Shown: positions 46,313 through 55,718, counted from the stretch's first letter. The stretch is DNA of 64,000 nt from JBBSAT01 sp044223665 (GCA_044223665.1 JBGALT010000019.1:9859-73858); one strand, 5' to 3'. Notes: generated by a model from the letters alone, not told the origin. Made by a program: numbers and translations.

Positions 46313-46804
46313 TCAATAACCGGAGTAGGAGGGCGGAGACGAGAAGTGCGGCGAGCTCGCGCGCGCGGGCGGAGCGACGGAGTACCCGTAGCCGTAGGGC
46401 GCGACCAGGCGGGGAGCCCAGGCGCCGCGGGCGCGGGCCGTGGCGGAGCGGGCACCCGTGAAGAGCGGGCGCGACACCCATCCCGTCCCGGTGAACTGGT
46501 CGACGTAGCTCGGGAGTGGATCCCACGCCGGCACCGGCGCGTCCGGCACCGCGACCTCGCTCGTTCCGGCGAGCGTCACCGCATCGGCCACGGCGCTCGG
46601 GAGGCGGATCGGCGTCGCCGGCGCGGGCGGCGCCTCCACGGTCATCGCCTCCACGACCAAGGTCCCGCTGTCGGGCGCCGCCGGCGCGGCGAGGTTGGCC
46701 GGGCCGATCGGGCGAGGCAGGCGCGCGCTCGCGCAGCTGCTGGCTGCTGCGAGGAGGAGCCCGAGCGCGATCGAGGCACGCACCCACGAAGGATGGCTGC
46801 CCAT
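46313..46804 (-). CDS. small lipoprotein, unknown function
   Basis: 163-aa predicted lipoprotein (SIALGLLLAAASSC lipobox), Ala/Pro-rich, with a C-terminal Ser/Tyr/Pro tail (SSPHFSSPPSYSGY). No domain recognised. The ATG at 46804 is chosen; another at 46807 adds one Met. It diverges from the nucleotidyltransferase gene, whose start is only 17 bp away, so both promoters overlap. Confidence 0.65.
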   Translation of the reverse strand: MGSHPSWVRASIALGLLLAAASSCASARLPRPIGPANLAAPAAPDSGTLVVEAMTVEAPPAPATPIRLPSAVADAVTLAGTSEVAVPDAPVPAWDPLPSYVDQFTGTGWVSRPLFTGARSATARARGAWAPRLVAPYGYGYSVAPPARASSPHFSSPPSYSGY

Positions 46805-46821
46805 CACGTCGGGCGCCAGGC

Positions 46822-47946
46822 ATGATGCGCCGCATGGCGACGGCCGACATCGATCCTGCGACCCAGGCGCTCCTCGAGCGCTTCGGTCACCGCCCCGAGG
46901 TCCTCGCGCGCCTGGTCGCGCGCCTGGGCGCGCCCGACGAGAGCAACGCGATCCGAGGTCGCGTCGAGGCGCCGCACGCGAGCGACGTCGTCCGGCTCCC
47001 CGCCCTCGGCACGCCCGAGCGCGCGCGACTGGCCGCGGCCGGCGAGCGCGCGATCGCCGCGGGCAAGGTCGGCGCAGTGATCCTGGCCGGAGGCATGGCG
47101 ACTCGCTTCGGCGGCGTCGTGAAGGCCGGTGTCCCGGCGGTTCGGGGCCGCAGCTTCCTCGACCTCAAGATCGCCGATCTCGTGCGCGTCGCGGAGCGTA
47201 CCGGCGGCCGCGTGCCGTGCTTTCTGATGACGAGCTTCGCGACCGACGACACCGTCCGCGCGCTCGCTCGGGGGATGGGGAGCGCGCGCGTGCCGATCGA
47301 GACCTTCGCCCAGGGCATCTCCCTGCGCGTCACGCGCGACGGCACGCCGTTCCGCGAGGCCGACGGCTGCTGCTCGCCCTACGCGCCCGGGCACGGCGAT
47401 CTCACGTTCGCGCTGCGGGAGCGCGGCGTCATGAAGCGCTTCCGCGAAGCGGGAGGCGAGATCCTCGTGATGAGCAACGTGGACAACCTCGGCGCCACGC
47501 TCGATCCCGCGATCGTCGCGCTGCACCTCGAGCGCGACGTCGCGGTGACCGCGGAGGTCGTCCGCAAGGAGAAGGGCGACAAGGGCGGCGCGCCCGCGCG
47601 CGTCGACGGTGTCGCGCAGATCGTGGAGTCGTTCCGCTTTCCCCCGGGGTTCGATCAGGACGGCATCCCCGTCTTCAACACCAACACGTTCGTCCTGAGC
47701 GCGGCGGCGGTCGATCGCGACTTCGATCTGACGTGGTTCGTCGTCGAGAAGAGCGTCGAGGGGCAGAAGGTCGTGCAGTTCGAGCGCCTGGTCGGCGAGC
47801 TCACCGCGTTCCTGCCGAGCGCCTTCGTCGAGGTCGAGCGCGGCGGTCCCGATGGCCGCTTCCAGCCCGCCAAGGATCCGGAAGAGCTGGCGCGCCGCGC
47901 GCCCGAGATCGAAGCGCTCCTGCGGGCCCGCGGCGTCCTCGACTGA
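46822..47946 (+). CDS. UDPGP-family nucleotidyltransferase (UDP-sugar pyrophosphorylase-like)
   Basis: 374 aa. Nucleotide-binding motif GAVILAGGMATRFGGVVKAG (about 78-97), then SFLDLKIADL, GHGDLTFALRERGVM and ILVMSNVDNLGAT, the arrangement of the UGP/UAP (UDPGP) family that makes UDP-glucose, UDP-GlcNAc or related sugars from UTP and a sugar phosphate. At about 370 aa it is near the short end of the family; sugar specificity cannot be told. ATGs at 46825 and 46834 are alternatives. The next gene's ATG shares a base with its TGA. Confidence 0.82.
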   Translation: MMRRMATADIDPATQALLERFGHRPEVLARLVARLGAPDESNAIRGRVEAPHASDVVRLPALGTPERARLAAAGERAIAAGKVGAVILAGGMATRFGGVVKAGVPAVRGRSFLDLKIADLVRVAERTGGRVPCFLMTSFATDDTVRALARGMGSARVPIETFAQGISLRVTRDGTPFREADGCCSPYAPGHGDLTFALRERGVMKRFREAGGEILVMSNVDNLGATLDPAIVALHLERDVAVTAEVVRKEKGDKGGAPARVDGVAQIVESFRFPPGFDQDGIPVFNTNTFVLSAAAVDRDFDLTWFVVEKSVEGQKVVQFERLVGELTAFLPSAFVEVERGGPDGRFQPAKDPEELARRAPEIEALLRARGVLD

Positions 47947-49157
47947 TGGCCGCTCGGGAACCGACGCCGTCCGGCGAGGTCCGCATCTCGGTGCGGACCT
48001 CGCTCTCGCTCGCCCTCGCCTTCGTCCTCGGCGCCTGCGGGTCGACGGGCGAGGTCCACATCTTGGCGGGCGCGTGCCCCTTCGGCGCCGAGAACCACCT
48101 CGTCGATCTCGACGGCCCCGTGCTCGACGATCTCGCCGCCGCACCGCTCGGCACCGGAGCCTACCTGGCGTGGTCGGAGCGAAGCGGCCTCTTCGGCGTC
48201 GCGCTGGGCCCGGACGGAACGGCCACGGAAGAGCGGCAGCGGCTCGGGCCCGCCTGCGCGGGCGGGCTCGACGTCCTCGCCCATGGCGAGAGCACGCTGA
48301 TCGCGTGCGGCATCGCCGGAGACGTCGAGCGTGACGAGCGCGGCGCCGTCGTCGTCTACGAGCGCGCTGCCGCCGGCACCGTGCGTGTCCTCGATCGCCG
48401 ATCGGGCGTCGGCGAGGGGCACGGGGTCGCGCTCGCGGGCCACGGCGACGAGGTGATCGTCGGCTGGCAGGACGCGACGGGCGCGAGCTCGAGCGCATGG
48501 CTCGTGGAGGTCGCCAGCCCCGCCGAGCCGATCCGTCTCTCGCGCGGGGGCTTCCGCGCCAGCGCGCCGGCGCTCGCATACGACGCCGAGGGCCACCGCT
48601 TGGTCGCGTGGGGCGAGCTCTGGAACGACGAGCACGGCGACGCCGAGGGGCGAATGGTGCTCCAGGTCGCGCATCGAGGCCCGATCGCCGTCGGCACCCT
48701 CGCCTACGAGCTGCCCCGCCCCGTCCTGGTGGAGGACGGGACCGGCGCCATCCTCGCGTTCCGCGATCGTCGGCCCGCCCGGACCCGCCCTGCGCTGCAG
48801 CTCGCCCGGATCGCTGCCGATACGCGGGAGCTGCTCGTCTCCTCGGGAGCGCCCGCCAACGCGGCCGGCGGCGGGATCGCCGTGCCCTGCCAGGGCGCCG
48901 TGATGGTGGTCGCGCCGCGAACCCACTCGCGCACCGAGCGTCTCGTGAGCGTACGGCGGCATGGGCAAGACCTCGCGGGGCTCGGGCCCGAGCAGCAGAT
49001 CTACGAGCACGCCGCGACCTTCGAGTGGGCGGACGCGCTCTGCCTGGGCGACCGCTTCATGGTCGTCTTCGGCTCGCGCGCGAGCCCCGATCATCCCATC
49101 GGGACCGTCCGCTCCGTGACCGTCGACTGCAGCAGCGTCGCCACGCCCACCGAGTGA
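47946..49157 (+). CDS. lipoprotein, possible beta-propeller
   Basis: 403-aa predicted lipoprotein (SLSLALAFVLGAC lipobox). The mature part is beta-rich with repeating short hydrophobic strands (GAYLAWSERSGLFGVALGPD, EVIVGWQDATGASSSAWLVE, HRLVAWGELWNDEHGDAEGR, GAILAFRDRRPARTRPALQL), like a six- or seven-bladed propeller, but no named repeat fits. TGATG overlap with the upstream nucleotidyltransferase implies coupled translation. The function need not be shared. Confidence 0.75.
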   Translation: MAAREPTPSGEVRISVRTSLSLALAFVLGACGSTGEVHILAGACPFGAENHLVDLDGPVLDDLAAAPLGTGAYLAWSERSGLFGVALGPDGTATEERQRLGPACAGGLDVLAHGESTLIACGIAGDVERDERGAVVVYERAAAGTVRVLDRRSGVGEGHGVALAGHGDEVIVGWQDATGASSSAWLVEVASPAEPIRLSRGGFRASAPALAYDAEGHRLVAWGELWNDEHGDAEGRMVLQVAHRGPIAVGTLAYELPRPVLVEDGTGAILAFRDRRPARTRPALQLARIAADTRELLVSSGAPANAAGGGIAVPCQGAVMVVAPRTHSRTERLVSVRRHGQDLAGLGPEQQIYEHAATFEWADALCLGDRFMVVFGSRASPDHPIGTVRSVTVDCSSVATPTE

Positions 49158-49168
49158 CCCACCTCGTG

Positions 49169-49174
49169 TATCGT
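49169..49174 (+). promoter_or_regulatory. TATCGT -10-like hexamer before the MscS gene
   Basis: Ends exactly eight nt before the ATG at 49183; no ribosome site is present, so the message may be leaderless. No clear -35. Confidence 0.35.
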
Positions 49175-49182
49175 GCGCTCCG

Positions 49183-51678
49183 ATGCGCGCGCGCCTCCTC
49201 TCGGCGTTCCTCGCTCTTTCCGCCGCCTGGCTGACCGGGGCGCTCGCCGTCGCGCAGGACGCCGATGCGGGCGTGTCGGCAGCGCCCGACGTGGTGAGCT
49301 CGGCGCAGCCCGTCGCCACGCCGCCCGCCCCCGAGCCCGATGCCGAGGACGGCGTCACGGCCGGCCCGACGCCCGAGCAGGCTGCGCTGCTCGAGAGCAC
49401 CCACGTCGCCGAGCTCGCCCAGCAGACACGCGTCGACGTCCGCGCCGCGCGCCCCCTCTTGCGCGGCGACTCGGACGAGCTCCGGATCGCGCGGGCCCTT
49501 CCCGGCCGGGAGGCCGAGCTCGCCCGCCTCACGAGCGCCGCGCGCAGGGAGCAGATCGCGCGCATGTCGCAGCGCGAGCTCGCGGACCTGCGCGCCGAGT
49601 GGCGGGCCATTCGCGAGCAGCTCGCGGAGTGGCAAGAGCAGCTCTCGGAGCGGTCGACCGAGGTCGAGGGGGCCCACAGCCACCTGGTCGAGCTGCGCCG
49701 CACGTGGCGAGCGCTGCGCGACGCGGTCGAGGCCACCGGTGATGCTTCCGATCCGCGCATCCCGCGCATCAGCGCGTCGCTCGACGAAGTGCGCTCGCTC
49801 GTGCGCGACCTCGATCGCGAGCGCGAGATCGTCCAGGGGCTCGAAGACCGCGTCTCGGTGCTCCAGCTCACCGCGGACGACGTCAACGAGGACCTCCGCG
49901 CCGCGCTCGACGCGTACCGCGAGCGCCTCCTGATCCGCGATCGGCCGCCGCTCTGGCACGGCCTCGGAGAGGACGAGATCGGCGACGACCCGGCCTGGGG
50001 CGAGCACCTCGCGGCGCAGGGGCGGCTGCTCGCCGAGCAGACGCCGGGCGCGCTCCGACTCGTCCTCGTCTGGGCCGTGCTCGCGCTGGTCTTCGCCTGG
50101 GCTCGTCGCCGCGTCCGCGCCTCGGAAGGCGCGGGCGACCTCGGTCGCTGGAAGCGCGCGGTGCAGCAGCCCGTCGTCGCCGCGCTCCTGCTCGTGCTCT
50201 TCGCATCGGGCGTGTTCGTCCCGCACGCGCCGGTCGTCTTCGGCGACGTCGTGGGCGTGCTGATCCTCGTGCCGCTGGTCCTCTCGATGGACCTGGTGCT
50301 GCCCGCGTCGACCCGGCCCGCCGTCGCGATCGTGGCCGTCTACGTGCTCGTCGATCGGTTCGAAGGAACGCTCGCCGACGGCTTGGCGGCGCGGCGCGCC
50401 TCGATCTTGGTCGAGTCGCTCGCCGTCTCGGCGCTGCTCGGCGCGTGGGCCTGGCGCGCGCCGTCGGACGCCGGCGTGATGCGATGGCTCCGGCGCCTGG
50501 CGCTCGCCGCGGCGCTCGTCGATCTGGCGGCGCTGATCCTGAACGTCGCCGGCTACGCGTTCCTCGCCACGGTCCTCGTGCGGGGGACCGCGATCGCCCT
50601 CGAGGGCACCCTCTCGCTCACCGTCGTCGGGGCCAGCATCGACGCGCTCGCGCGGCTGGCGCTGCACAGCGAGCTGCTCTCCGGGTCGCACGGCGTGCGC
50701 CTGCACCGTCCGCTCATCGAGTCGCGGCTCGAGCGCGGCATCATCGCGACCTTCGCGCTCGCCTGGGTCGGTCTCGTGCTCGGGGCCTATGGGCTCGCGT
50801 CGCCCTTCTTCGGCTGGCTCGAGGACGTCCTTCACGCGCACCGCACCTTCGGCACGCTCGATCTCACCCTGGGCGACATCTCGGCCGCGGCGATCGTGCT
50901 GGCGATCAGCTGGGTGCTCACGCGCTTCGTGCTCTTCGTCCTCGAGCTCGACGTGCTCCCGCGCCTGGCCCTCGAGGCCGGCGTGGGTGGCGCGATCTCG
51001 GGCCTGACGCGCTACGTGCTCTTCGGCACCGGCATCCTGCTCACGCTGGCCACCCTCGGCATCGACGCCGATCAGATCGCCCTGGTCGCGGGCGCCCTCG
51101 GCGTCGGCGTGGGCTTCGGCCTCCAGGGGATCGTCGCGAACTTCATCGCCGGGCTCGTGCTCATGCTCGAGCGGCCCGTGCGGCTCGGCGACCGCATCGA
51201 GATCGGCACCCTCGTCGGGAAGGTGCAGCGCATCGGGCTGCGCTCGAGCACGGTGCGCGGAGACGACGGATCCGAGGTGATCGTCCCCAACGAGAAGCTC
51301 ATGAACAGCGAGGTCGTCAACTGGACCTTCTCCGACCGGCGCAACCGCGTGCAGATCCCGGTGGGCGTCGGCTACGGGAGCGACACGACCAAGGTGCTCG
51401 AGATCCTGACGAGCACGGTGCGGGCCCACGCCGAGGTGCTCACGGCGGCCCACGGCGCGGGCGACCCGGCCGTCCTGTTCACCGGGTTCGGTGCGAGCTC
51501 GCTCGACTTCGTCGTCCGCTTCTGGACCGATCAGGACCAGTCGGCCCGCGTGAAGAGCGAGGTGGGCCTTCGTATCCTCGAGGCGCTCGCCGCGGCGAAG
51601 ATCGAGATCCCCTTCCCGCAGCAAGACGTTCGCGTCGTGAGCCTGCCCGCGGCGCTCCCCGAGGCGAAGACGCCCTGA
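49183..51678 (+). CDS. MscS-family mechanosensitive channel, long periplasmic N-terminus
   Basis: 831 aa. Signal peptide (AFLALSAAWLTGALAVAQ), a periplasmic coiled-coil region (about 65-275), about ten membrane segments, and a C-terminal MscS core. The pore helix is clear (GVGVGFGLQGIVANFIAGLV), followed by ERPVRLGDRIEIG and EVIVPNEKLMNSEVVNWTFS. The layout is that of MscK/YnaI-type large homologues, which release solutes on hypo-osmotic shock. No ribosome site; the TATCGT hexamer is eight nt upstream of the ATG. Confidence 0.93.
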   Translation: MRARLLSAFLALSAAWLTGALAVAQDADAGVSAAPDVVSSAQPVATPPAPEPDAEDGVTAGPTPEQAALLESTHVAELAQQTRVDVRAARPLLRGDSDELRIARALPGREAELARLTSAARREQIARMSQRELADLRAEWRAIREQLAEWQEQLSERSTEVEGAHSHLVELRRTWRALRDAVEATGDASDPRIPRISASLDEVRSLVRDLDREREIVQGLEDRVSVLQLTADDVNEDLRAALDAYRERLLIRDRPPLWHGLGEDEIGDDPAWGEHLAAQGRLLAEQTPGALRLVLVWAVLALVFAWARRRVRASEGAGDLGRWKRAVQQPVVAALLLVLFASGVFVPHAPVVFGDVVGVLILVPLVLSMDLVLPASTRPAVAIVAVYVLVDRFEGTLADGLAARRASILVESLAVSALLGAWAWRAPSDAGVMRWLRRLALAAALVDLAALILNVAGYAFLATVLVRGTAIALEGTLSLTVVGASIDALARLALHSELLSGSHGVRLHRPLIESRLERGIIATFALAWVGLVLGAYGLASPFFGWLEDVLHAHRTFGTLDLTLGDISAAAIVLAISWVLTRFVLFVLELDVLPRLALEAGVGGAISGLTRYVLFGTGILLTLATLGIDADQIALVAGALGVGVGFGLQGIVANFIAGLVLMLERPVRLGDRIEIGTLVGKVQRIGLRSSTVRGDDGSEVIVPNEKLMNSEVVNWTFSDRRNRVQIPVGVGYGSDTTKVLEILTSTVRAHAEVLTAAHGAGDPAVLFTGFGASSLDFVVRFWTDQDQSARVKSEVGLRILEALAAAKIEIPFPQQDVRVVSLPAALPEAKTP

Positions 51679-51730
51679 CCCCCCCCCCGGCGGGAGATCG
51701 TCGCCCGACGATGCGGACGAGCTATCCGTG

Positions 51731-52174
51731 TCAGTGGGTCCCGGCGAGCATCAGCAGCTGCGCCACGCCGAGCACGTAGAGCGAGAACCCGACCACGAAG
51801 AGAGCCATCGCGACCGAGAGGAAGCGCGACTTTCGATCGCGCAGCGCCAGCATTCGCTCGAGCATCTCGAGCGGCTCGCCGCCGAGCTCCTGGGTGAGCC
51901 AGCGGAGCTGGAGCACGCCGCCCACGGCGACCGCCGCCGCCCCGAGCACGACGAGCAAGCCGCTGACCACGCTGAGCCGGGCGAGCAGGCTGGTCGCCGC
52001 GATCGCGCGCCCCGAAAAGCCGGTGACCGTGATCACGATGCCGCTCAGGCTCAGCATCACCTGGGCGCGCGTGACGAGGACGCTGAGCTGCGCCTCCACG
52101 AGCCGGAACGCCCCGAGGCGGTCGCCTGCCGCCAGCTCGAGGATCCGCTGGGCTTCCGTGCTGCGCTCGCTCAT
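51731..52174 (-). CDS. small polytopic membrane protein
   Basis: 147 aa. Four hydrophobic stretches group into two helical hairpins (VMLSLSGIVITVTGFSGRAI, VVSGLLVVLGAAAVAVGGVL, FLSVAMALFVVGFSLYVLGV). The N-terminal half begins with an amphipathic helix. No domain assigned. It converges on the MscS gene (52-bp gap). A TAGAGT hexamer lies eight nt before the ATG with no ribosome site. Confidence 0.75.
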   Translation of the reverse strand: MSERSTEAQRILELAAGDRLGAFRLVEAQLSVLVTRAQVMLSLSGIVITVTGFSGRAIAATSLLARLSVVSGLLVVLGAAAVAVGGVLQLRWLTQELGGEPLEMLERMLALRDRKSRFLSVAMALFVVGFSLYVLGVAQLLMLAGTH

Positions 52175-52182
52175 GGCGCGCG

Positions 52183-52188
52183 ACTCTA
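52183..52188 (-). promoter_or_regulatory. TAGAGT -10-like hexamer
   Basis: Eight nt before the ATG at 52174; same arrangement as at 35170, 39650 and 49183. No convincing -35. Confidence 0.35.
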
Positions 52189-52230
52189 CCGAGGATCGGG
52201 GTCGCCGCGAGCCCGAAGTCGCGCCGCGGA

Positions 52231-53271
52231 TCAGGGCCAGGGCGCGGCGCCGATCAGCCAGGTGTGGATCGCCAGCATGAGCGCCCAGCCGGCGATGCCG
52301 AGGGCGACCCGCCACCATCCCAGCTCGCCGAGCGTGGGCCACGACTGGCGGCCAGAGGCGATCGCTGCGAACGGGAGCAGGCTCGTCCGCGCGGCGAATC
52401 GGGCCCACGTCTCGCCCCCGCTGGCCCGCCGGCGCGCGTCGATGTGCAGCATGCCGCCGAGCGCGAGCACCGCGACGCTCCCGAAGAGGGCGACGCTGCG
52501 CAGATCACCGTTCGCGGCCAGGTGCGAGAGCCCCCACAGGCCGAAGCCCCAGAGCGCCGGATGGCGCGTGATGCGCAGGATGCCCGTCACGGGCAGCTCG
52601 CGGCTCGCCATCCCGGCGACGGCGGGGCTGGCGATCGTGTAGCCCATCACGAGCAGCGTGTAGGCGACCGGCATCACCACGTTCGGCACCCAGCGCGTCC
52701 AGGCGGGCGGCGTGTAGAGCGCGACGAAGGGCGCGCTCCGCCACTCGAGGACGAGCCACGCGAACGAGGCGAGGATCGCCAGCGAGTAGAGGCCGAGGTA
52801 GCGGTTCTCGCCCAGCGCCGCGACTCCGCGCCCTCGCACGGCGCGCGACGAGAGCGTGAAGTGCAGGCCGGCGAAGGCGAGCGCCGCGAGCACCATCCAG
52901 TGGCGCGCTCGCTCGCCTTCGGGCGTGCGGGGCGCGCGCGCGATGGCCAGGACCGCCCGCGCCAGCCGTCGCGCCTCGTCTCGGGTCGTGACGGCGCGAG
53001 GCATCACGCCGGCGGGGAAGCCCGGCGTGACGATGACGTCGGGCTCGAGGATCGAGGCGGTGAGCGCCTCCTCGTCCTGCGGCGCGCGCGCGAAGCTCGG
53101 GCCGACGCCGTCGCGACCGTCGAGCGTGTGGCATGCGACGCAGCCGGCGCCCTCGAGCACGACGGCCGGGTCGTCCTGGGCGCTCGCGCGCTGCGCCGAG
53201 AGCGCCAAGAGGAGCGCGAGCGCGAGCCGACCCCGGTCACGCACGCAGCCGAGAGTGAAGCGCCGTCCCAT
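52231..53271 (-). CDS. cytochrome c - NnrU fusion protein
   Basis: 346 aa. Signal peptide (about 1-32, LALALLLALSAQRASAQ), then a small class I cytochrome c domain with heme motif GCVACH (44-48) and probable distal Met90 (GFPAGVMP). From about 130 on, six or seven membrane segments form the NnrU domain (GRGVAALGENRYLGLYSLAI, ILRITRHPALWGFGLWGLSH). NnrU is associated with denitrification (nitric-oxide metabolism) and related to isoprenylcysteine-methyltransferase-like membrane proteins. A cytochrome fused to it is unusual and suggests direct electron delivery. No nir or nor gene is in the window. GGAG lies 11 nt upstream. Confidence 0.88.
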   Translation of the reverse strand: MGRRFTLGCVRDRGRLALALLLALSAQRASAQDDPAVVLEGAGCVACHTLDGRDGVGPSFARAPQDEEALTASILEPDVIVTPGFPAGVMPRAVTTRDEARRLARAVLAIARAPRTPEGERARHWMVLAALAFAGLHFTLSSRAVRGRGVAALGENRYLGLYSLAILASFAWLVLEWRSAPFVALYTPPAWTRWVPNVVMPVAYTLLVMGYTIASPAVAGMASRELPVTGILRITRHPALWGFGLWGLSHLAANGDLRSVALFGSVAVLALGGMLHIDARRRASGGETWARFAARTSLLPFAAIASGRQSWPTLGELGWWRVALGIAGWALMLAIHTWLIGAAPWP

Positions 53272-53387
53272 CGAGTCGCTGCTCCATATCACCCGCCGCG
53301 CACCGTGACGACTCGCGGGAGCCCTCGCGCCGCGCCGCGATCCACGCCCGGCGCGCTTCGGCCAGCGTCACCGGGGCGATCATCGGC

Positions 53388-53393
53388 TACCTT
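53388..53393 (+). promoter_or_regulatory. TACCTT -10-like hexamer before hutU
   Basis: Nine nt before the ATG at 53403; GCGTCA lies 17 nt further upstream as a poor -35. No ribosome site. Confidence 0.3.
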
Positions 53394-53402
53394 TCGCCCG
53401 CC

Positions 53403-55076
53403 ATGACGAGCCCCTCGATCTCCGGCCCCCGCGAAGTCCGCGCGCCCCGCGGCACCACCCTGCGCTGCAAGGGCTGGGTGCAGGAAGCGGCCCTGCGCAT
53501 GCTGATGAACAACCTCGATCCGGCGGTGGCCGAGCGCCCGAACGACCTCGTCGTCTACGGCGGCACCGGCAAGGCCGCGCGCAGCTGGGACGCGTTCGAC
53601 GTCATCGTGCGCGAGCTCGAGCAGCTCGAAGGCGACGAGACGCTGCTGATCCAGTCCGGCAAGGCGGTCGGGAAGTTCCGCACGCATGCCCAGGCGCCGC
53701 GCGTGCTGCTCGCCAACTCGAACCTGGTGCCGAAGTGGGCGACATGGGACGAGTTCCGCAGGCTCGAGGCCATGGGCCTGACGATGTACGGCCAGATGAC
53801 GGCCGGCTCGTGGATCTACATCGGTACGCAGGGGATCCTGCAGGGCACCTACGAGACCTTCGTCGCCGCGGCGCAGACGCACTTCGGCGGATCGTGGGCG
53901 GGGCGCTGGATTCTCACCGCAGGCCTCGGAGGCATGGGCGGCGCGCAGCCGCTCGCCGCGACGATGGCGGGCGCCTCGTGCCTGGCCATCGAGGTCGACG
54001 AGGCGCGCGCGCAGCGACGCGTCGAGACGCGCTACGTCGACCGACTCACGCGATCGCTCGACGAGGCGCTGCGATGGATCGACGAGGCCCGCGCGGGAAA
54101 GAAGGCGCTCTCGGTCGCCCTCGTCGCGAACGCTGCGGACGTGTATCCGGAGCTCGTCCGGCGGGGCCTCACGCCGGACTTCGTCACCGAGCAGACGGCC
54201 GCGCACGATCCGCTCGTAGGCTACGTGCCGTCGGGCCTCTCGCTCGCCGAGGCGGCGGCGCTGCGCGCGAGCGACCCGGCCGCGTACGTGGCCCGCGCGA
54301 AGGAAGGCATGGCGGCCGAGGTGCGCGCGATGCTCACGATGGTCGAGCGCGGCGCGTTCGCGTGCGACTACGGCAACAACATCCGCGAGCACGCCAGGGC
54401 CGTGGGCGTCGAGCGCGCGTTCGACATCCCTGGCTTCGTGCCGGCCTACGTGCGCCCGCTCTTCTGCGAAGGGAAAGGCCCGTTCCGCTGGGTCGCGCTG
54501 AGCGGCGATCCCGAGGACATCCGGGTGACCGACGCCGCCGTGAAGGAGGTCGTGCCGAACGATCCGCACCTGCACCGCTGGATCGACATGGCCCAGGAGC
54601 GCGTGGCCTTCCAGGGCCTTCCGGCGCGCATCTGCTGGCTCGGCTACGGCGATCGCCACCGCGTCGGCCTGCGCTTCAACGAGCTCGTGCGCGAGGGCAA
54701 GGTGAAGGCGCCGATCGTCATCGGCCGCGATCACCTCGACTGCGGATCCGTCGCGTCGCCGAACCGCGAGACGGAAGCGATGAAGGACGGGAGCGACGCG
54801 ATCGCCGACTGGGCGCTCCTCAACGCGATGATCAACGTCGCGGGCGGCGCGAGCTGGGTCAGCTTCCACCACGGCGGCGGGGTCGGCATCGGCTACTCGC
54901 TCCACGCCGGCATGGTGATCGTGGCCGACGGCACCGAGCGCGCGGACGCGCAGCTCGCGCGCGTGCTCGTCAGCGATCCCGGCATGGGCGTGATCCGGCA
55001 CGCCGACGCCGGCTACGAGCTCGCGCAGAAGGCGGCTCGCGAGCGCGGCGTCCACGTCCCGCACGCGGCGCGCTGA
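53403..55076 (+). CDS. hutU: urocanate hydratase HutU
   Basis: 557 aa, the normal length. Catalyses the second step of histidine degradation, urocanate to imidazolone propionate, with tightly bound NAD+. Visible landmarks: LMNNLDPAVAERPNDLVVYG, the NAD-binding GLGGMGGAQPLAATMAGASC, active-site Cys in ARICWLGYGDRHRVGLRFNE, and WVSFHHGGGVGIGYS. hutH, hutI and hutG are not in this window, so the pathway is scattered or the gene is isolated. The TACCTT hexamer is nine nt upstream of the ATG. Confidence 0.97.
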   Translation: MTSPSISGPREVRAPRGTTLRCKGWVQEAALRMLMNNLDPAVAERPNDLVVYGGTGKAARSWDAFDVIVRELEQLEGDETLLIQSGKAVGKFRTHAQAPRVLLANSNLVPKWATWDEFRRLEAMGLTMYGQMTAGSWIYIGTQGILQGTYETFVAAAQTHFGGSWAGRWILTAGLGGMGGAQPLAATMAGASCLAIEVDEARAQRRVETRYVDRLTRSLDEALRWIDEARAGKKALSVALVANAADVYPELVRRGLTPDFVTEQTAAHDPLVGYVPSGLSLAEAAALRASDPAAYVARAKEGMAAEVRAMLTMVERGAFACDYGNNIREHARAVGVERAFDIPGFVPAYVRPLFCEGKGPFRWVALSGDPEDIRVTDAAVKEVVPNDPHLHRWIDMAQERVAFQGLPARICWLGYGDRHRVGLRFNELVREGKVKAPIVIGRDHLDCGSVASPNRETEAMKDGSDAIADWALLNAMINVAGGASWVSFHHGGGVGIGYSLHAGMVIVADGTERADAQLARVLVSDPGMGVIRHADAGYELAQKAARERGVHVPHAAR

Positions 55077-55135
55077 CGCGCGAGCGGGTCCTCGCGGAGC
55101 CGGTCGGTTCCACGTAACCTCCCGGCGGGGACGTC

Positions 55136-55639
55136 GTGGAGTACCTGCATCGCACGCCGGAGATGGCCATCGCCGCGCACGAGAACGTTCTGCTCGTCGG
55201 GTGGCTGGGCGCGCCCGACGTCGAGTGTGCGCGCGCGCTCGAGACGGCGAGCCGCACCCTCGCGCGCGCCCGCGGCGGCGGCCGCATCGCGCACCTGAAC
55301 CTCGTCGCGAAGAACGCGCGTCCCACGACGTTCGACGACGGCGCACGCAGGATCATCGTCGGCCTGATCCGGGATCGCGAGCTCGGCATCGTCGCGTCCG
55401 CGACCGTCTTCGGTGGCGACGGCTTCGTCGCCGCGACGATCCGGAGCGTGCTCTCGAGCCTCACGATGCTCTCGCGCAGCCCGGTGCCGATTCGGCTCGC
55501 CGGCAACGCCGAGCAAGCCGAGGCGATGCTCCGACAGGAGCTCGCCGCAGCCGAAGCGCACGTGCCCGCGCCGGGCTCGCTGGTCACGGCGCTCGGAGCC
55601 CTGCGCCGGGATGCCGAAGCGGCCGGCGTCTCGTTCTGA
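55136..55639 (+). CDS. small cytosolic protein, STAS-like
   Basis: 167 aa, GTG start, no signal peptide. Alternating strands and helices (NVLLVGWLGAPDVECARAL, RRIIVGLIRDRELGIVASAT, VATIRSVLSSLTMLSRSP) resemble the STAS/SpoIIAA-like fold seen in many myxobacterial orphan proteins. No phosphorylation site is evident. It follows hutU by about 60 nt. Confidence 0.7.
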   Translation: MEYLHRTPEMAIAAHENVLLVGWLGAPDVECARALETASRTLARARGGGRIAHLNLVAKNARPTTFDDGARRIIVGLIRDRELGIVASATVFGGDGFVAATIRSVLSSLTMLSRSPVPIRLAGNAEQAEAMLRQELAAAEAHVPAPGSLVTALGALRRDAEAAGVSF

Positions 55640-55684
55640 CGCCCGTTCGGCGACGTCGAAAAGTGCCGGTAGGCGCCGCTACGG

Positions 55685-55718
55685 ACGCCCGCGCGGGGAT
55701 CTTCCTCGGCGCGGGCGT
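55685..55718. terminator. 10-bp stem hairpin
   Basis: ACGCCCGCGC (55685-55694) pairs perfectly with GCGCGGGCGT (55709-55718) around a 14-nt loop, 46 nt after the 55136 gene stop. In DNA this GC-rich, such stems arise by chance more often. Confidence 0.35.

Noticed and set aside
51731..52174. Membrane effector of an anti-phage signalling system
   Set aside because: Only a general resemblance of a small multi-helix membrane protein; no cyclase or other defence gene is adjacent.
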